From positions 2,441,327 to 2,505,326 of the forward strand of contig OX345646.1 in the NCBI GenBank assembly GCA_947044365.1: DNA of 64,000 nucleotides, read 5' to 3'. The notes under the pieces are model-generated. The model was not told where the DNA came from. It did no database searches and saw nothing but the letters and a program-made list of their open reading frames with translations. The stretch comes from Petrosia ficiformis (Eukaryota; Porifera; Demospongiae; Haplosclerida; Petrosiidae). The position numbers and the translations under genes are program-made. This document shows, one piece after another, positions 22,301-33,721 of the stretch. Each line of letters opens with the position of its first letter. Positions within the stretch are counted from its first letter, which is position 1.

Positions 22301-25300
22301 AAGTAATCACAGAGTTTATTACTTCTACTTTCACTGTTACGAAAGTCGACAAAATTGATCAAAGTAAGTTTAAACAGCTTGGTTTATTTCGAACAAAAAC
22401 AGTTAAAGAGGTCTTTGAAAACTACCACAGCAAGCTTGGAATAACGTACAATGTATTCTTAGATCTTCTTGAGCATCTCAACATTCTTGGGTCTTCTCAT
22501 GATCCTAGGTTTGGTGATTACTTTCTTCCTTGTGCTTTGGTTCACGCAGAAGAACCTAAACCCTTTAGTCATAGTGAACCTCTTTTACTGGGGTTTGAAT
22601 GTGGATTTATGCTTACTGGCGTTTTTAGCGGACTCCTAGCTTTTTTGTTGCTCCAGAAGCGATGGAAAATTAAGCACGAAGACCAATTGCCTCTTCTTTA
22701 TCGCAACAAAGTGTCCTTTAAATATGACAAAATTGGGCACATGGTAACTCTTAGAGCAACACCTCAGCATTTGGAAGTTTACATAGAGAGAAAGAACGAA
22801 AAATGCCAAACGAAGGTTTACTATGATGTTTGTCAAATTCTTCAGGAGGGGATCACAAAAGCATATAAGACACTACAGTATGATGAGTTATCATCCACTC
22901 ATATATTTCAATTCTACTGTAGTCTTCCAGAATGTGAAGATGAAGTCCTTCATACTACTAAGGTTGACTGTGAAGATTTTACAGTTTGCTGTGAAATTTT
23001 AGATAAAGACTATCCTATCAGTGAAGAGAGAAAATGTTGGTTTGATTCCTGTAAGCCAGGTTAGCTTCATAGTATATAATTTGGTAGTTGTGCTGTATTT
23101 ATATTGGAGGTTATAATACTAGTTTACAGTATAGGGGAAATGCAGTAGTATTTTAATTTTTCCCAAAGACCTGTCCCTATAATTAAATATCGTGATTTAT
23201 ATGTTATAACCATGTAGTATAAATGTGTAATAGTAGAACTTTAATTACATACATAATCATACATGTATATATGATGAACTCTCAGCTACCTTTGATCATA
23301 TCCTGTTTGATTATAAGTAATATTTTCTCTAGATGCAGGGATTAAACAAAAATCTAAAGAAATCAGTTCCAGTCAAGCTTTACTTAATGATGGTCCACAA
23401 AGTTCACTTAGAAAGGGTCCACGAAGTCCACCAGCTACTGGTGAACCAAAGGTATATAAAATTACTAGGGCTGCAATGATTAATTGATTAATCAAATGAT
23501 ATTGGAAATGTTTCTGATTATCAATTGTAAGTCTGTGATATCGATTATGCTAATTATTCCAAGACATAGTTTTCAATCATGTAACATCAAATAATGTACA
23601 ATATGGAAGTGACAAAAGGCCTTTTTGATTATCAAACGAGTTTCCTGTATTAATTGATTTAATTGACGTAATTACTTCCACTGATTTTAATCAGTTATCA
23701 AACAATTTGAAGTTAGTAATAATCGGTTTCAGAATCTCAACCGATTCCCAGCCCTAATACGGCCAGGGATGATTAATCAATTAATCATAGATGATTTAAA
23801 TTGTTTAGATTATCAATTGTAAGTCTGTAATATTGACTATAATAATTATTTCAAAAAAATTATCTTCAAGCATGTGACAGCAAATATTGAGTAATATGGA
23901 TTATGGAATTGACTGGAAGCATTTTGATCATCAAATGGGAGGGTTTTCCTGCAGTGATTGATTGCTCTAATTACTTCTGCTGATTTTAATCAATTATCAA
24001 TCGATTAGAAATAATTGATTTCAGAATCTCAGCTGATTCCAAGCCCTGTTTTTAATGTTGTGTGATTAATTGGCTATCTATAGGATTCATAGATATTTAC
24101 AAAAGGATATGTATTTAGTATGTATGTGTATGTGTAATTGTGTATGTTGGAACTTTATAATCTACCAACTTGATCTATTATGTATTTAGTACATGAGTAT
24201 ATACTGAATTATAATTTTGTATAAATCACAATTATAGTAATTATTATAATTATGTTATGTGTTACCTTTAATTGCTTTCCGTTCCACCATTTTGTACTTG
24301 AAATGTAGTATCTAATTATACCTCTTCCTGGATATTGAATTTTAATGACTTCCTGTATAAAATGGTGGTATTGGGAGCAATTAAAGTTCAGTGTTTGGTC
24401 AAAACATTTTGCCGGTAAAGTGAATCCTACGTCACAATTATATTAAAGTTATAACACATTACACATGCAGTTACTTATTTTCTTACGCATGTATAACACA
24501 TATGCAGGCACTTTTACCACATCCTACAGCAGTTTCATCAAGTAAGTTTCTTCAGAATCTGATATATTTTATATGTAGAATTACCTCGTAATTATCTGTG
24601 TAGTTTGGCATTGTCCATATAAAATATGTCCTATATATATTACATGAGTATATACTATGGTAGTGAAAGGAAACTCCCATTTGTGGATAGGTTGTTTATA
24701 ATAATTATATAATATATACACGTTTTTAATAGGCATAAACTAATGTGGATTTTCCACATTCAAATGTTTGATTAGCCTGAATGAACGAGCCTTTGAAAGG
24801 TTCGCTAATTATTATTTTTAAAATTCGTTTTTATTCTTTTACACCTATAATTAAACTGGGCATTTTTCTTTACATCTAAAATTAGCTTTCAAAGAAAATG
24901 TGTGAGTGGAGCACAATTACTAACTCTTTTCAGCTCTACAACTCTCCCATATGGAAGGCCAAACGTTTCCAAATACAGAGCTATTTAAGTAGGCTCGAGA
25001 GCTCTTCAAGAAGACTTGAGAATGTTGAGAACCTCTAAAGTCAACTTCAGTGTGCTAAATGATATAGAATAAACACCTAATTACAAGAGACTCTAGGATC
25101 AAGAATATGAAAGTTGACTTTAGAGGTTCTGAAACTATCTTAAACATTCTAAGCCTACTTGAAGATCTTTGTATTTTAATACATTTGGCAATCTATACTC
25201 CTGTTTTATAAGAGTATACATTCTAACTTCCTTTACTGGAAAGCAAAGTTGTTAAGAAAGCTGGAGATGTAAAATTTATGCTTCGCTATCAGCAAGAAGA

Positions 25301-28300
25301 AAACTAGTTGAGTGGTTGAAAGTTTAACAGTCCCAAGGGCAATGCACAGAACTTTATTTGCCTAATAACTTCCATATGTACAGTTGTACACACACATACT
25401 TTTTACTTAGCTATAAACAAATTCATAGATACCAAAAGCATGCTTCAGAGGAAAGCAGCAAGGTGAGTGTTTGAAAGGGCAGCAGTCAGTGCTAATGCCC
25501 ACACTTAGCGTCTTTGTCAATTTGATTGCTTACAATTTCGGATTGGTTACTCTTATAGCTTCAATGTACTTAAAGCACATTTATACTAGACTGTCTTTTG
25601 TAAAATTAGGTTGAAAGATACCAAAGGACTTCAAAAATGCAACCATTGATACCTTTAACGTCTGTATCAATGGGAGTTACACAGCCTGTATCCCTATGAA
25701 TGCTTTCCTATAGGTTCGAACTATATAATAATAGGTAATATGTATATATATAAATATTATATGGGTTTGTGTCACTTACATGAGTATGTACTAGTTGAAG
25801 AAGTCACATCATTCCGGCAATTCTTAGTTTCAGTACATTAGAGTTAACGAAATCATGAGGAATGTCAAAATGGCAAAGATTTAAATTTTTAAAGAATGGA
25901 TCAAATAGCTTACTACTCTATGGATATTCAACCACACAATCCAATGTATACATAGATCACCTGATTTGTGCACCTGATTTATCCATTAACTGATGCAAAC
26001 CACATGCTAGCTAGTACATTAGCTGCACTCCCATAATAAAAAGTAATGCTATACTTGATATTCCATACTTTGCTATATTAACTGGTAGTCCACATGTTCC
26101 ATACTGAACACAATAGCTGATACACTGTAATAGAGTACCAAACCAACATGACCATAAACTCAAATTGATAGCTTTCTCTCTACCAATAAAAGTATCAGAT
26201 ATCCAACCAAGTAATGGTGCTGTAAGATTAAAGAATAAGTGTGGTGTGTAAAGGTTAGCTACAGACCAGCAGAAAAATTCAGGCTTTGTGGTGACTAAGC
26301 ATTAATCATTGCCAATGGCACTTGTGTCAGCTCTCTACCTACCTATTATCTTACTTGGTATAAAGTTCTTGCATCATCTTTATACTGTTTCTCTGCTATA
26401 TATATATACAACAGCTATTAGTTTATTGGAGTTTTGCATTCTTCAAAGTACGACTTACATGAACAAAGGTTCAAATATCAAATATTCAATTACGCCTTAT
26501 TTTTTAACACTGCTGACAACAGTGCAAATAGATGATAAATACAAATTGAGAAAAATGAATTAAACACTAATGGGAGTTTCTATTGGATGATGTCATAAAA
26601 TAATTATATTTTAAATTATGTGTAAACTATATAGTATACTAAGTAAACAGATCTTATATACCAGATATAGGCCGCCTTGAGATAGCTATATTATATACTT
26701 GAACACAAATCTTGTGTCCTGTACATTGTATATTAGACCTCTTAGTATACTATATACTAGGGCTGGGAGGATTAATTGATATTGAAAATTCTTCTGATTA
26801 TCGATTGTAAGTCTGTGATATCGATTATGCTAATTATTCCAAAATACATACTTTTCAAGCATGTGGTAGAAAATAATGTACAATATGGAAGTAAAAAGAA
26901 GCCTTTTTGATCATCAAATGGGAGGAGCTTCCTGCATTAATTGTTACTTTCACTGATTTTAATCAATTATTAATTGATTTGAAGTTAGTGATAATCAATT
27001 TCAGAATTTCAAGTCAATTCCCAGCCCTACTACATACATAATAAAAAATATATATAATTATTTATATTTTGCATGTAATTATAATTTTATATGGTAAACT
27101 GTGTATGTATTTGGTGGTATGATGTTATAATGATTCATAGTATTAACTTGATGGGTAAGAGTATTATACAAATAAACCATACAAAGTAAACAGTAAAACT
27201 TGGTGCTGTAGTCACTGTAGAGTTCAACTTTATGGCTATTTAAACTGAAAAATCATCCAAGAAGGAAGTTTTAAAAGGGCAAAAAAAATGTTCATATTTA
27301 ATGAGTTTTTGCTAAACAGCAGTTTCATCAATTTGCATTGTTTTTGTAAGCTCTATATAACTGCTGGATATACTACGAAACAAGATAAACTATAGTAAAG
27401 AAATCAATGTGCAATCAATTTACACAATTCTCCACTTGGACTGAAATTCCTAGCAAGAACACTGTATGTACAATTTGTACATCAGCTCTGAATTAGAAAA
27501 TTTTAAACAAAACAAGATTGACCAGTTATGTTAATGTTTCTGATCCTCCAGTAACTGGTCTAGCTAGGCTGACTCAAAAAGATTTTGCTTACTGTTTAAC
27601 CAGAAGGTTGACAAAATTTCCTAAGTTACAACATTCCGAGTGAGTATTTTGCTACACACTATAGCAATAATTGAAGATTTTGAAAAAAACATTTTTGAGC
27701 CACCCTCTGTAAGATATACAGTCTAAATTTTACAAACTGCACCCAAATGTTTGTAACAAGTTAGCTACAGAGTTCACAAAAGTGAACCTACCATTACAGG
27801 TATTAAGACACATGTAACTTCATCTTTTTACACAGGCCTCATCTATATTCAAACCACTATACATATACTAACACATGTACACAAAATTAATGTTTCATAC
27901 TTTCAGACTATTCTCCATTTGATATATTCAAGAGACATTTGTCTGAAACATTGGGTGTGATATCAGACACAGAGAGATTAGCCAATGACCTCTCATCACA
28001 TGATTTAATACCATATGAAGTCAAAGATGATGTCATTACTACAAATCTCTCTCGATATCAAAAAGCCAGTAAGCTACTGAATGAGGTTCAGAGATTACTC
28101 AGATATTCCAATGAACCAGAAATATTAATGTTGTACTGTGAGGTATTGATGAACCTAAAGAACCCAGCTCTGACTAGAATAGTTGAAGATATATTAATGG
28201 AATTAGGTGAGCTAGTAATTTATTGTTTGTTGCCATGGCAATGTTTGGAGATTAGTGGTAGTCTCGTCCCCAGCTGCACCTCCTCTAAACTCAGGAGAGC

Positions 28301-29249
28301 ACGTGGCAACATTGCCCAATATTCTGTGGCAGGATGACGTCTTCATCATGTAATCTGGAGTGTGTGCAAAGAAGATAATTGTATCATTGCTGATCATGTG
28401 ACCTGTGGCCAATCAGAGTGCAGATATTGCGTCACGTGATTGACCATTAAATCACTTATTGCACACTTTTGCGTGCAATAAATAGTTATTGCACACTTTG
28501 CTCACCTCTACTAACGAAACTGCTTCAACAACAGTGGTAGTTCACCAGATCGTCAATAAATCACTTAGAACACACTTGACAGTGCATTGTGTGTTTCAAT
28601 GTAGCACTTGGGTGGTCAATAAAGGTCTCGTTTACATAATGCACTCGCCTTCGGCTCGTGCATTATGTAAACGAGACCTTTATTGACCCGCCCTCGTGCT
28701 ACATTAAAACACGTAATCACGGTAAAGTGTGTTCTAACTATTACTTAAACATTTAAAAACAAGATTATACAACAACAAACATACTCGCCTCCAAACCACA
28801 CCACAGCAACTAACTACTGACAGCGGCAGAGTCACAAGACATCTTGTTTGGTTTAAAGTCACGTATATACAATAGACTTTTCTCTTACTCTTTTAATAGC
28901 TTTTCACAAGACTCAATATCAAAGGATTTGCTGATAGAAGCTTAGAAGAAGATTTTGAAGTCAAGCTAATCTTCGAAACATGTGACATCCCCGTATTAAA
29001 TATGAAGTTGATTGAACTATCTGCAATCTGATTAGTATTCTAGCATTCCAGAATGAAACATCATCCTGCCGCAAAATCTTGGCCACTGTTGCCAGACGCT
29101 CTCCTGTGTTTAAAAGGGGTGCGACTGGGGATGAGACTAGATTAGTGGTATAATATCTATGAATGCGTTTTACTCAACTATGAATGTCTTATTATTTTTT
29201 TAATAATTATTTTACAGGTTCAATGTCTACATCATCTCTTCATAATTAA
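17002..29249 (+). CDS. Roc-COR / caspase-like / Roc-COR / CARD-like multidomain protein (spliced gene)
   Basis: Proposed joined exons are 17002-18966, 19723-20472, 20897-23059, 23333-23451, 24508-24541, 27907-28206 and 29218-29249. All junctions are GT-AG and keep the frame: phase 1 throughout, except phase 0 between the two linkers. The product would have about 1,790 residues from the first placed exon; the N-terminal exon with the start codon was not found. Order: P-loop GTPase with COR-like winged-helix half, caspase-like fold, a second GTPase-COR, Ser/Pro linkers, CARD-like helices and a short tail. ROCO GTPases are signalling switches and CARD/caspase domains assemble death or immune complexes, so an intracellular sensor or adaptor role is inferred. 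Alternatively the caspase exon reads through to TAG at 20490-20492 and a second gene begins after it. The 424-bp gap shows no convincing start exon. Confidence 0.6.
19290..19660. repeat. Hairpin repeat in the intron between GTPase and caspase-like exons
   Basis: A (TA)n tract is followed by GGACC...TTTGTGTCCGAGGATGTGAT and its complement around GCCCGAGCCTGCGAGGGC. Then come TATTAGCATGCTATATAC, GATGGTGACATC and CATCAAAGGGATGATGTCACC. Related units lie at about 47680-47880, and at 51560-51685 continued at 52294-52345. Confidence 0.7.
19723..20472 (+). CDS. Exon: caspase-like (C14 fold) domain with His-to-Tyr change
   Basis: The acceptor ATTATTTAG precedes GT-TTT-CCC (phase 1), and the donor ACA-G|GTATAG leaves phase 1. 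It has 249 whole codons. The p20-like part has GTDDIVERMSAIF, FVAFYYAGYGG and FLFFFDCC; the p10-like part has AGLVAYATSIGRKF and GQWTQYLSERL. Caspases and paracaspases use His in the AGHG motif and Cys in DxC. Here the His position is Tyr (codon 20016-20018), while Cys (20172-20174) is kept. Proteolysis is therefore doubtful; a scaffold or pseudo-enzyme role is inferred. If the donor is not used, the frame ends at TAG 20490-20492, giving a C-terminal caspase-like domain. Confidence 0.82.
20897..23059 (+). CDS. Exon: second Roc-like GTPase plus COR-like domain
   Basis: The acceptor TTCTATTGCAG precedes AG-ATT-GGA. The exon is 2,163 nt (720 whole codons) and ends CCA-G|GTTAGC. The P-loop is GPPGVGKTC near residue 35. 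A Ser-rich insert of about 150 residues (KSVDPLSSESQ to GTSPDSYTSATH) separates it from an intact G3, DAGGQPEFQ, near residue 221. G4 is THRD near residue 318, typical of Roc domains. The COR-like half starts around residue 400, with CLWFLHHRTGTIRYYGN and IVIIQPSVIF. Its G motifs look competent, unlike G3 of the first module. Its last 219 residues are about 96% identical to the copy at the window's left edge. Confidence 0.9.
23333..23451 (+). CDS. Exon: Ser/Pro linker
   Basis: The acceptor TTTTCTCTAG precedes AT-GCA-GGG, and the donor is CCA-AAG|GTATAT. It encodes about 40 residues (IKQKSKEISSSQALLNDGP, then RKGPRSPPATGEPK). It is phase 1 in and phase 0 out. It is low-complexity and probably flexible. 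Confidence 0.7.
23466..24047. mobile_element. Two AGGGCTGGGA/TCCCAGCCCT MITE-like copies
   Basis: These are the counterparts of the pair at 1083-1650 (here about 23466-23756 and 23762-24047), so they were present before the segmental duplication. Confidence 0.65.
24508..24541 (+). CDS. Exon: small linker
   Basis: The acceptor CATATGCAG and donor TCA-TCA-A|GTAAGT enclose ALLPHPTAVSS. It is phase 0 in and phase 1 out. Its conservation in the duplicate supports it as a true exon. Confidence 0.6.
24542..27906. other. Long intron before the CARD-like exon
   Basis: It is non-coding and aligns with 2230-5673. It contains an AGGGCTGGGA-type element at about 26758-27029 that is absent from the first copy at that point, and dispersed-repeat remnants at 25680-25830 and 26230-26330. 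Confidence 0.55.
27907..28206 (+). CDS. Exon: CARD-like domain
   Basis: The acceptor CATACTTTCAG precedes AC-TAT-TCT, and the exon ends GAA-TTA-G|GTGAGC. It is 300 nt, phase 1 to phase 1. The roughly 100 residues suggest six helices. LANDLSSHDLIPYEVKDD and YQKASKLLNEVQRLL match the CARD pattern of an aspartate-rich turn followed by KA-LL-V; EILMLYCEVL and IVEDILMEL follow. CARDs mediate homotypic assembly with other CARDs. A DED or death domain is an alternative reading; the helical death-fold class is more certain than the subtype. Confidence 0.65.
28260..29138. mobile_element. MITE with AGTCTCRTCCCC ends and 11-bp target duplication
   Basis: It starts AGTCTCGTCCCCAGCTGCAC and ends GTGCGACTGGGGATGAGACT. 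The flanks carry the direct repeat AGATTAGTGGT at 28249-28259 and 29139-29149. A target duplication of 9-11 bp suggests a Mutator-like origin. It sits in the last intron, 53 bp after the CARD exon, and contains the palindrome at 28614-28688. Confidence 0.8.
28614..28688. repeat. Perfect palindrome with GC-rich loop
   Basis: The arms GGTCAATAAAGGTCTCGTTT... are exactly complementary over about 35 bp around a CTTCG loop. Weaker pairing extends to about 28565-28737. Confidence 0.9.
29218..29249 (+). CDS. Terminal exon of the GTPase-caspase-CARD gene
   Basis: The acceptor TTATTTTACAG precedes GT-TCA-ATG, giving SMSTSSLHN and TAA at 29247-29249. The phase matches the CARD exon donor and the Gly is completed across the junction. 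It is short, so support is only splice signal and frame. Confidence 0.55.
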
Positions 29250-31239
29250 CCACATCATTATACATTATGTTTTTTCTTGGATTTCAATTTGATGTATAAT
29301 TATTTTTTTTGTTGCTTTACTAAAAATTGTTATGTCAAAGGAAGGGGGAGGGGAACAAACTAGAAATGATGAGAAAAGATATATATGGATATTTGGAGGA
29401 TGAGTTATTAATTATGTGAAACATTGTGCATAATGACAACATAATATAGCACACTGAGACTTCAAATCAGTTTCTGATACATTCATATTACTAATAGCTA
29501 CAACGAAAGTAAACTGAGTGATAATTATACAGGTAGAGGTTGGTGATAACATTATAAATTATTAGTTTGGTGTACATTGCCCTTAAAGAAATTATAATTA
29601 CATTAATAATTGTCTTCTGCACATGCAGAAGAATGCCCAACAAAATAACTTCTCAAGTCTCCTCATGTCCAGAGTTTATAGAAAGTAGCTATAATATATT
29701 AATAATAATCTTCACAAATGATAATGTTGCACTAATGAACACCCCATGCCCAGAGGTATGGCCTATTAATTCATCTAACTATGTATACTTTTTAAAGTTT
29801 TAAGAGTGTTTCGTTTCAATCCATGCATGCATTGTTTAATTATCGAGTTACAGTATAAAATATTATGACATTAAACACTCTATATTAATAATTATTGGTA
29901 CTTGAACTTAAGTACACACATGGAACTACTTGTACTTTAATTACTTAAACCCTCTGTTTGCTAACCGAAATACTTGTGGGTATCAGTAGTACAAGCATGC
30001 CTTGCCTTTCTTTCATTGATGCTCACATCATCAATAATAATGGTATATGGTATGTGGATGCAATCATGCATGCACAGTCCAGTACTCATTTAGTACTCTA
30101 TACCACTAATATGGATTCCCAAACTACTTGGTATTGTGTTGAAAATGAAAATTCCTGCTACTACCTATCACTATAATAATATAGTATTGTACTGCATTGA
30201 AGTGTGTGCAATCTGGTTTCCTAATGACCCATTACTTATTTTTTGTTGTTGCATGTTTCTATTTTGCCTTAGTTATACATACATCTAAAATTATGTTGCT
30301 ATAGATAATAATTATGTTCAATTATGTTCGCTCATTTCAGTACATTCCAAAGGTTGTTAAATGTTAAAAACAAGATAGAACATTAGCAGCTACTAAATTT
30401 CCATTAGAAACATGAAAATTATGTTCCTAATGGAAAGTACAAATGTACTACAACATTACTACACATTAAGAACATGTTTAAGCTTCTATGAATGTTCTCT
30501 TTGTTTTAAACAATACATAATAAAATAATCAAATTGATACAGTTTGTACAGTGAACTCTCTCTGCCAATGTTTCTAGTTGCATAAAAGCCACAATGCAAC
30601 TAGAAACATTCAAACCTGAGGCCAGGCATCTCAGTTGTATACTTCAAAGCTTCAAAACAATTGTATGTGATGAGGTTGACCATTGATGACATATCTTTAT
30701 AACTTTGAATATCTAGTGTTTTATGATTTTGAATCACTAGAAATCGCAGAAAGCTTAGAGCCAGCTTGAAGTTGTAGCAGGCACTACTTCAATTTCAAAG
30801 CTGTGATTCAACAGTGATAGGCTTCAAGCAAGATGAGCTGGGTTTCAGTGAACTCTTTTGCTACCAGACGTCATCTGAAAGTTGTTAAATGTGAGTTACA
30901 AAAATTGTCATAAGAAAGGTTTCAGCAAAAGCCTATTGTTACTTTTGAACTTTGTATGATTTGACGTCTGCTGGTAGTATTTTCAAAGTGCCAATGTTCG
31001 TAGGTTTGCTGGAATTTTGCCGACAGACTAGCAGACCCTCCGCTCCGCCTATGCGGGGGCGAGGGCTTCTCATTCTTGTTCCCAAGGACACTTGTGGCAA
31101 AGGTTCTGTACTGTAGTGCATTCATATTGTACTAATACTATGGCATGTATTATTATGATGTTGGTTTACATAACAATTATTTTTCAAAGTGAAACAAAAA
31201 GTTATAGTTATATGTTACTTTAACATTGATTCTGAAATT
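29250..31239. other. Gene-free stretch after the GTPase locus
   Basis: It is AT-rich. A copy of the CTTAGAGCCAGCTTGAAG repeat family lies at about 30740-31090, including a GC-rich end (CTCCGCCTATGCGGGGGCGAG). No gene was recognised. Confidence 0.5.
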
Positions 31240-31795
31240 CTTTAACCATTTTACTAAAGTCTATGATTGATTTATAAGCCATCTCTATTGGTAGCACAGG
31301 TTCCTTGTGCTCTCTATTGCTTGTTCTTAACATGTGATAAACCTAAAATTTTAGTTTGTCTGCTAGTTCACCTGGTGAAAGAGCTTGTGGAAGATCTTGT
31401 TCATTAGCTGTTATTAGTACAGGTACAACAGACATATCATTATCATCTGAAAACATACGATAATATATCAAATATTATAACCATATTATGCATGAAATGT
31501 GGAACATCACCCTACTATAATAATTCTATCATATACTTACTTTGTAACCATTCCAGATCTTCTTTTAATTCTTTATCTCATTTTCTATCAAAACTATCAA
31601 CCAGTCTATCACATCCTTCAAAGTAATGTCTCCATAACAGTCTCAGGAGTTGCATAAAAAACTGCGAAACAAACGTTCTTAGTAGGTTGTCCTGTCTCCA
31701 CATTGAACGGTTTTGAACTCCCCTGTAGGCATTGTCATAACTTGTACAACACTGCACGTAGACTTTCCAGCTCATCAAATCCCAACATTAATTTA
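31240..31795 (-). pseudogene. Decayed ARF-family small GTPase
   Basis: Read on the minus strand in shifting frames: a lost P-loop segment (LMLGFDELESLRAVLYKL, where ARFs have GLDAAGKTT), then PFNVETGQPTKNVCFAVFY. After a frameshift comes LLWRHYFEGCDRLVDSFDR, an in-frame stop, KELKEDLEWLQ, a retained intron (about 31449-31539), and VPVLITANEQDLPQALSPG before another stop. The order matches ARF switch I, switch II/WRHYF and the NKQDLP motif (here NEQDLP). Multiple breaks show it is not functional. The retained intron argues against a processed copy. Confidence 0.65.
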
Positions 31796-31914
31796 AGATC
31801 TTAAAATTATATGCTGGATAAAAAGAATCAAGAGCATCTTTGAGCATAAAGTGCACCAATTTTTATAGTTTTATATCTTTGTTGAGGTAGCTATCATTCG
31901 AAACTTACTTCTGT

Positions 31915-32065
31915 GCTTTTTCAGTTTTGATACCCCTAACTAAAGCATTAAAAAAAAAGGAATGATATTAAAACCAAAAAGCATGCAAACTAGATTGGTA
32001 GGTAACACTCTGCAGCTGCTAATCTAGTTTACATGCATTTTTGGTTTTAGTATCCCTATATACAT
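31915..32065. repeat. Fold-back element related to 8188-8463
   Basis: GATATTAAAACCAAAAAGCATG and CATGCATTTTTGGTTTTAGTATC pair around a short loop. An outer half-copy (GTGCTTTTTCAGTTTTGATACC) lies just upstream. Confidence 0.65.
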
Positions 32066-32382
32066 ACATGTTCTTAGAAAATATTTCATACACTCATCAG
32101 CAATTCTCAATGTCTTTCTTTTTTATATATTTCATGAAAATCGAGTTGCTATCATTTTTTATACCCATTAGGGTATATATGTCCCTCAACTTGGCCTCAA
32201 GCAACAGAAGAAATTAATGTGGAATCATTTGTGGACAGACACATTGCTATCAGACATGTTACTAAATCTATGACATAATAGTAATTATAATTATAGGTGT
32301 GGCTAACATTAAAAAAAAAAGCAGAGTTAAAATTAATGATAAAATCAGCAAGCAAACAGCATGTATGTTCTTTCTCGATTTG

Positions 32383-32388
32383 TTTATT
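32383..32388 (-). terminator. Possible poly(A) signal overlapping the PLBD stop codon
   Basis: On the minus strand the end reads CAA-TAA-AC, so AATAAA overlaps the TAA stop at 32386-32384. If used, the 3' UTR would be only some 15-30 nt. Other signals further downstream cannot be excluded. Confidence 0.35.
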
Positions 32389-33674
32389 GGGTTGGATTCA
32401 AGTTAGTTGGCTTCATCGTTATGAAATTGAACTTGAACAAATCAGGCTAGAGTAGAGGAGAAATAATTATAAGTATGAGAAACGAAAATTTTGTTTTAAA
32501 TAGTATGTTGGTACAATTAATGTCATTCTAAACTGTTTCTTAGTTTCAGTAATTATTATAATCATAATAATTTATACTATCATGGCAACAGAAGCATATT
32601 TGATGTGGAAGAGGGTTGCAGCATAGCATTTACAGTGGTTTGGGGACTAAAACATGTTTTTAGATGCTCTGGAGCAGGTTGTACTTCCCACTAAATTAAA
32701 AATGTGCCCATTACTTTGTAGATTACAATTAGTCAATGTGGTTATAAGAATACACTATTCAATGTTTTTTGTTCCAGTCCTTTAGGGGGGAATTACTACC
32801 CCCCCCCCCCCCCCCCCCCCACACCAAAAATCTTAAATTCCCCACTGTAAAATTTGATTTTGAAGCATTCATTAATCTTTGTGGTGCACTCTATTAAAGC
32901 TATTGTTCCCTCTCCCCCAATAATGAAAAACATTGACATTGCCACAAGGAGTTGGGACAAATTTTACATGATTCGTTATGTAGGTGAATTTGCTTGATCT
33001 TATTAGTTTGGGTACAGCTTCTTACCTCTCCTAAATGTGAGGCTTTAGATACAGGACTATGTGACCATTGAAATGGAGGAAGATCCTGAGAAACAAAGGT
33101 TCTATACTAATTCAATATATATGTATAGTGTTTGAAACAGTATAGCTGATATTAATAACAGTAAATAATATGTGACCATTTTTGCAAGAATTGATCATTT
33201 GGTGGTGAAACTTTCTTGCAACATTCTTTTGATCAAACACTTACATTTAATCACAAGTCATTCCACCATTCTGAAGAGGTATCTAAGAAGCGTAATAATA
33301 GCCATAAGACTTTCTGGATACCAAGTTTCATTGCTTCCTGTACAAAATGGCAGAATCACAAGCAATTAAAGAGAGCGTTTGATCAAACTTAGCTTCAAAC
33401 AGTTGATTACGATCAGCTCTGGAAAAATCATTCTCTTTAACTGCTGGCTATTTTACTGTTGAACATTTAGTAGGTGTATTTCTTCTTTACTTTGTTGGTT
33501 TTTCAATTACGAAATTCACAAGAAAAACCATCCATAGAACTGTATACAATAATATAGAAATGTTATTATTACCTGATAAGTGGGCCCACTTTCAGCAAAA
33601 GAAGTCATTTCAAGAGCCATGTGGTAATCACTAATCTATAATAAAACAATTGCAAGTAGATATATATATATATA

Positions 33675-33721
<47 letters not shown>

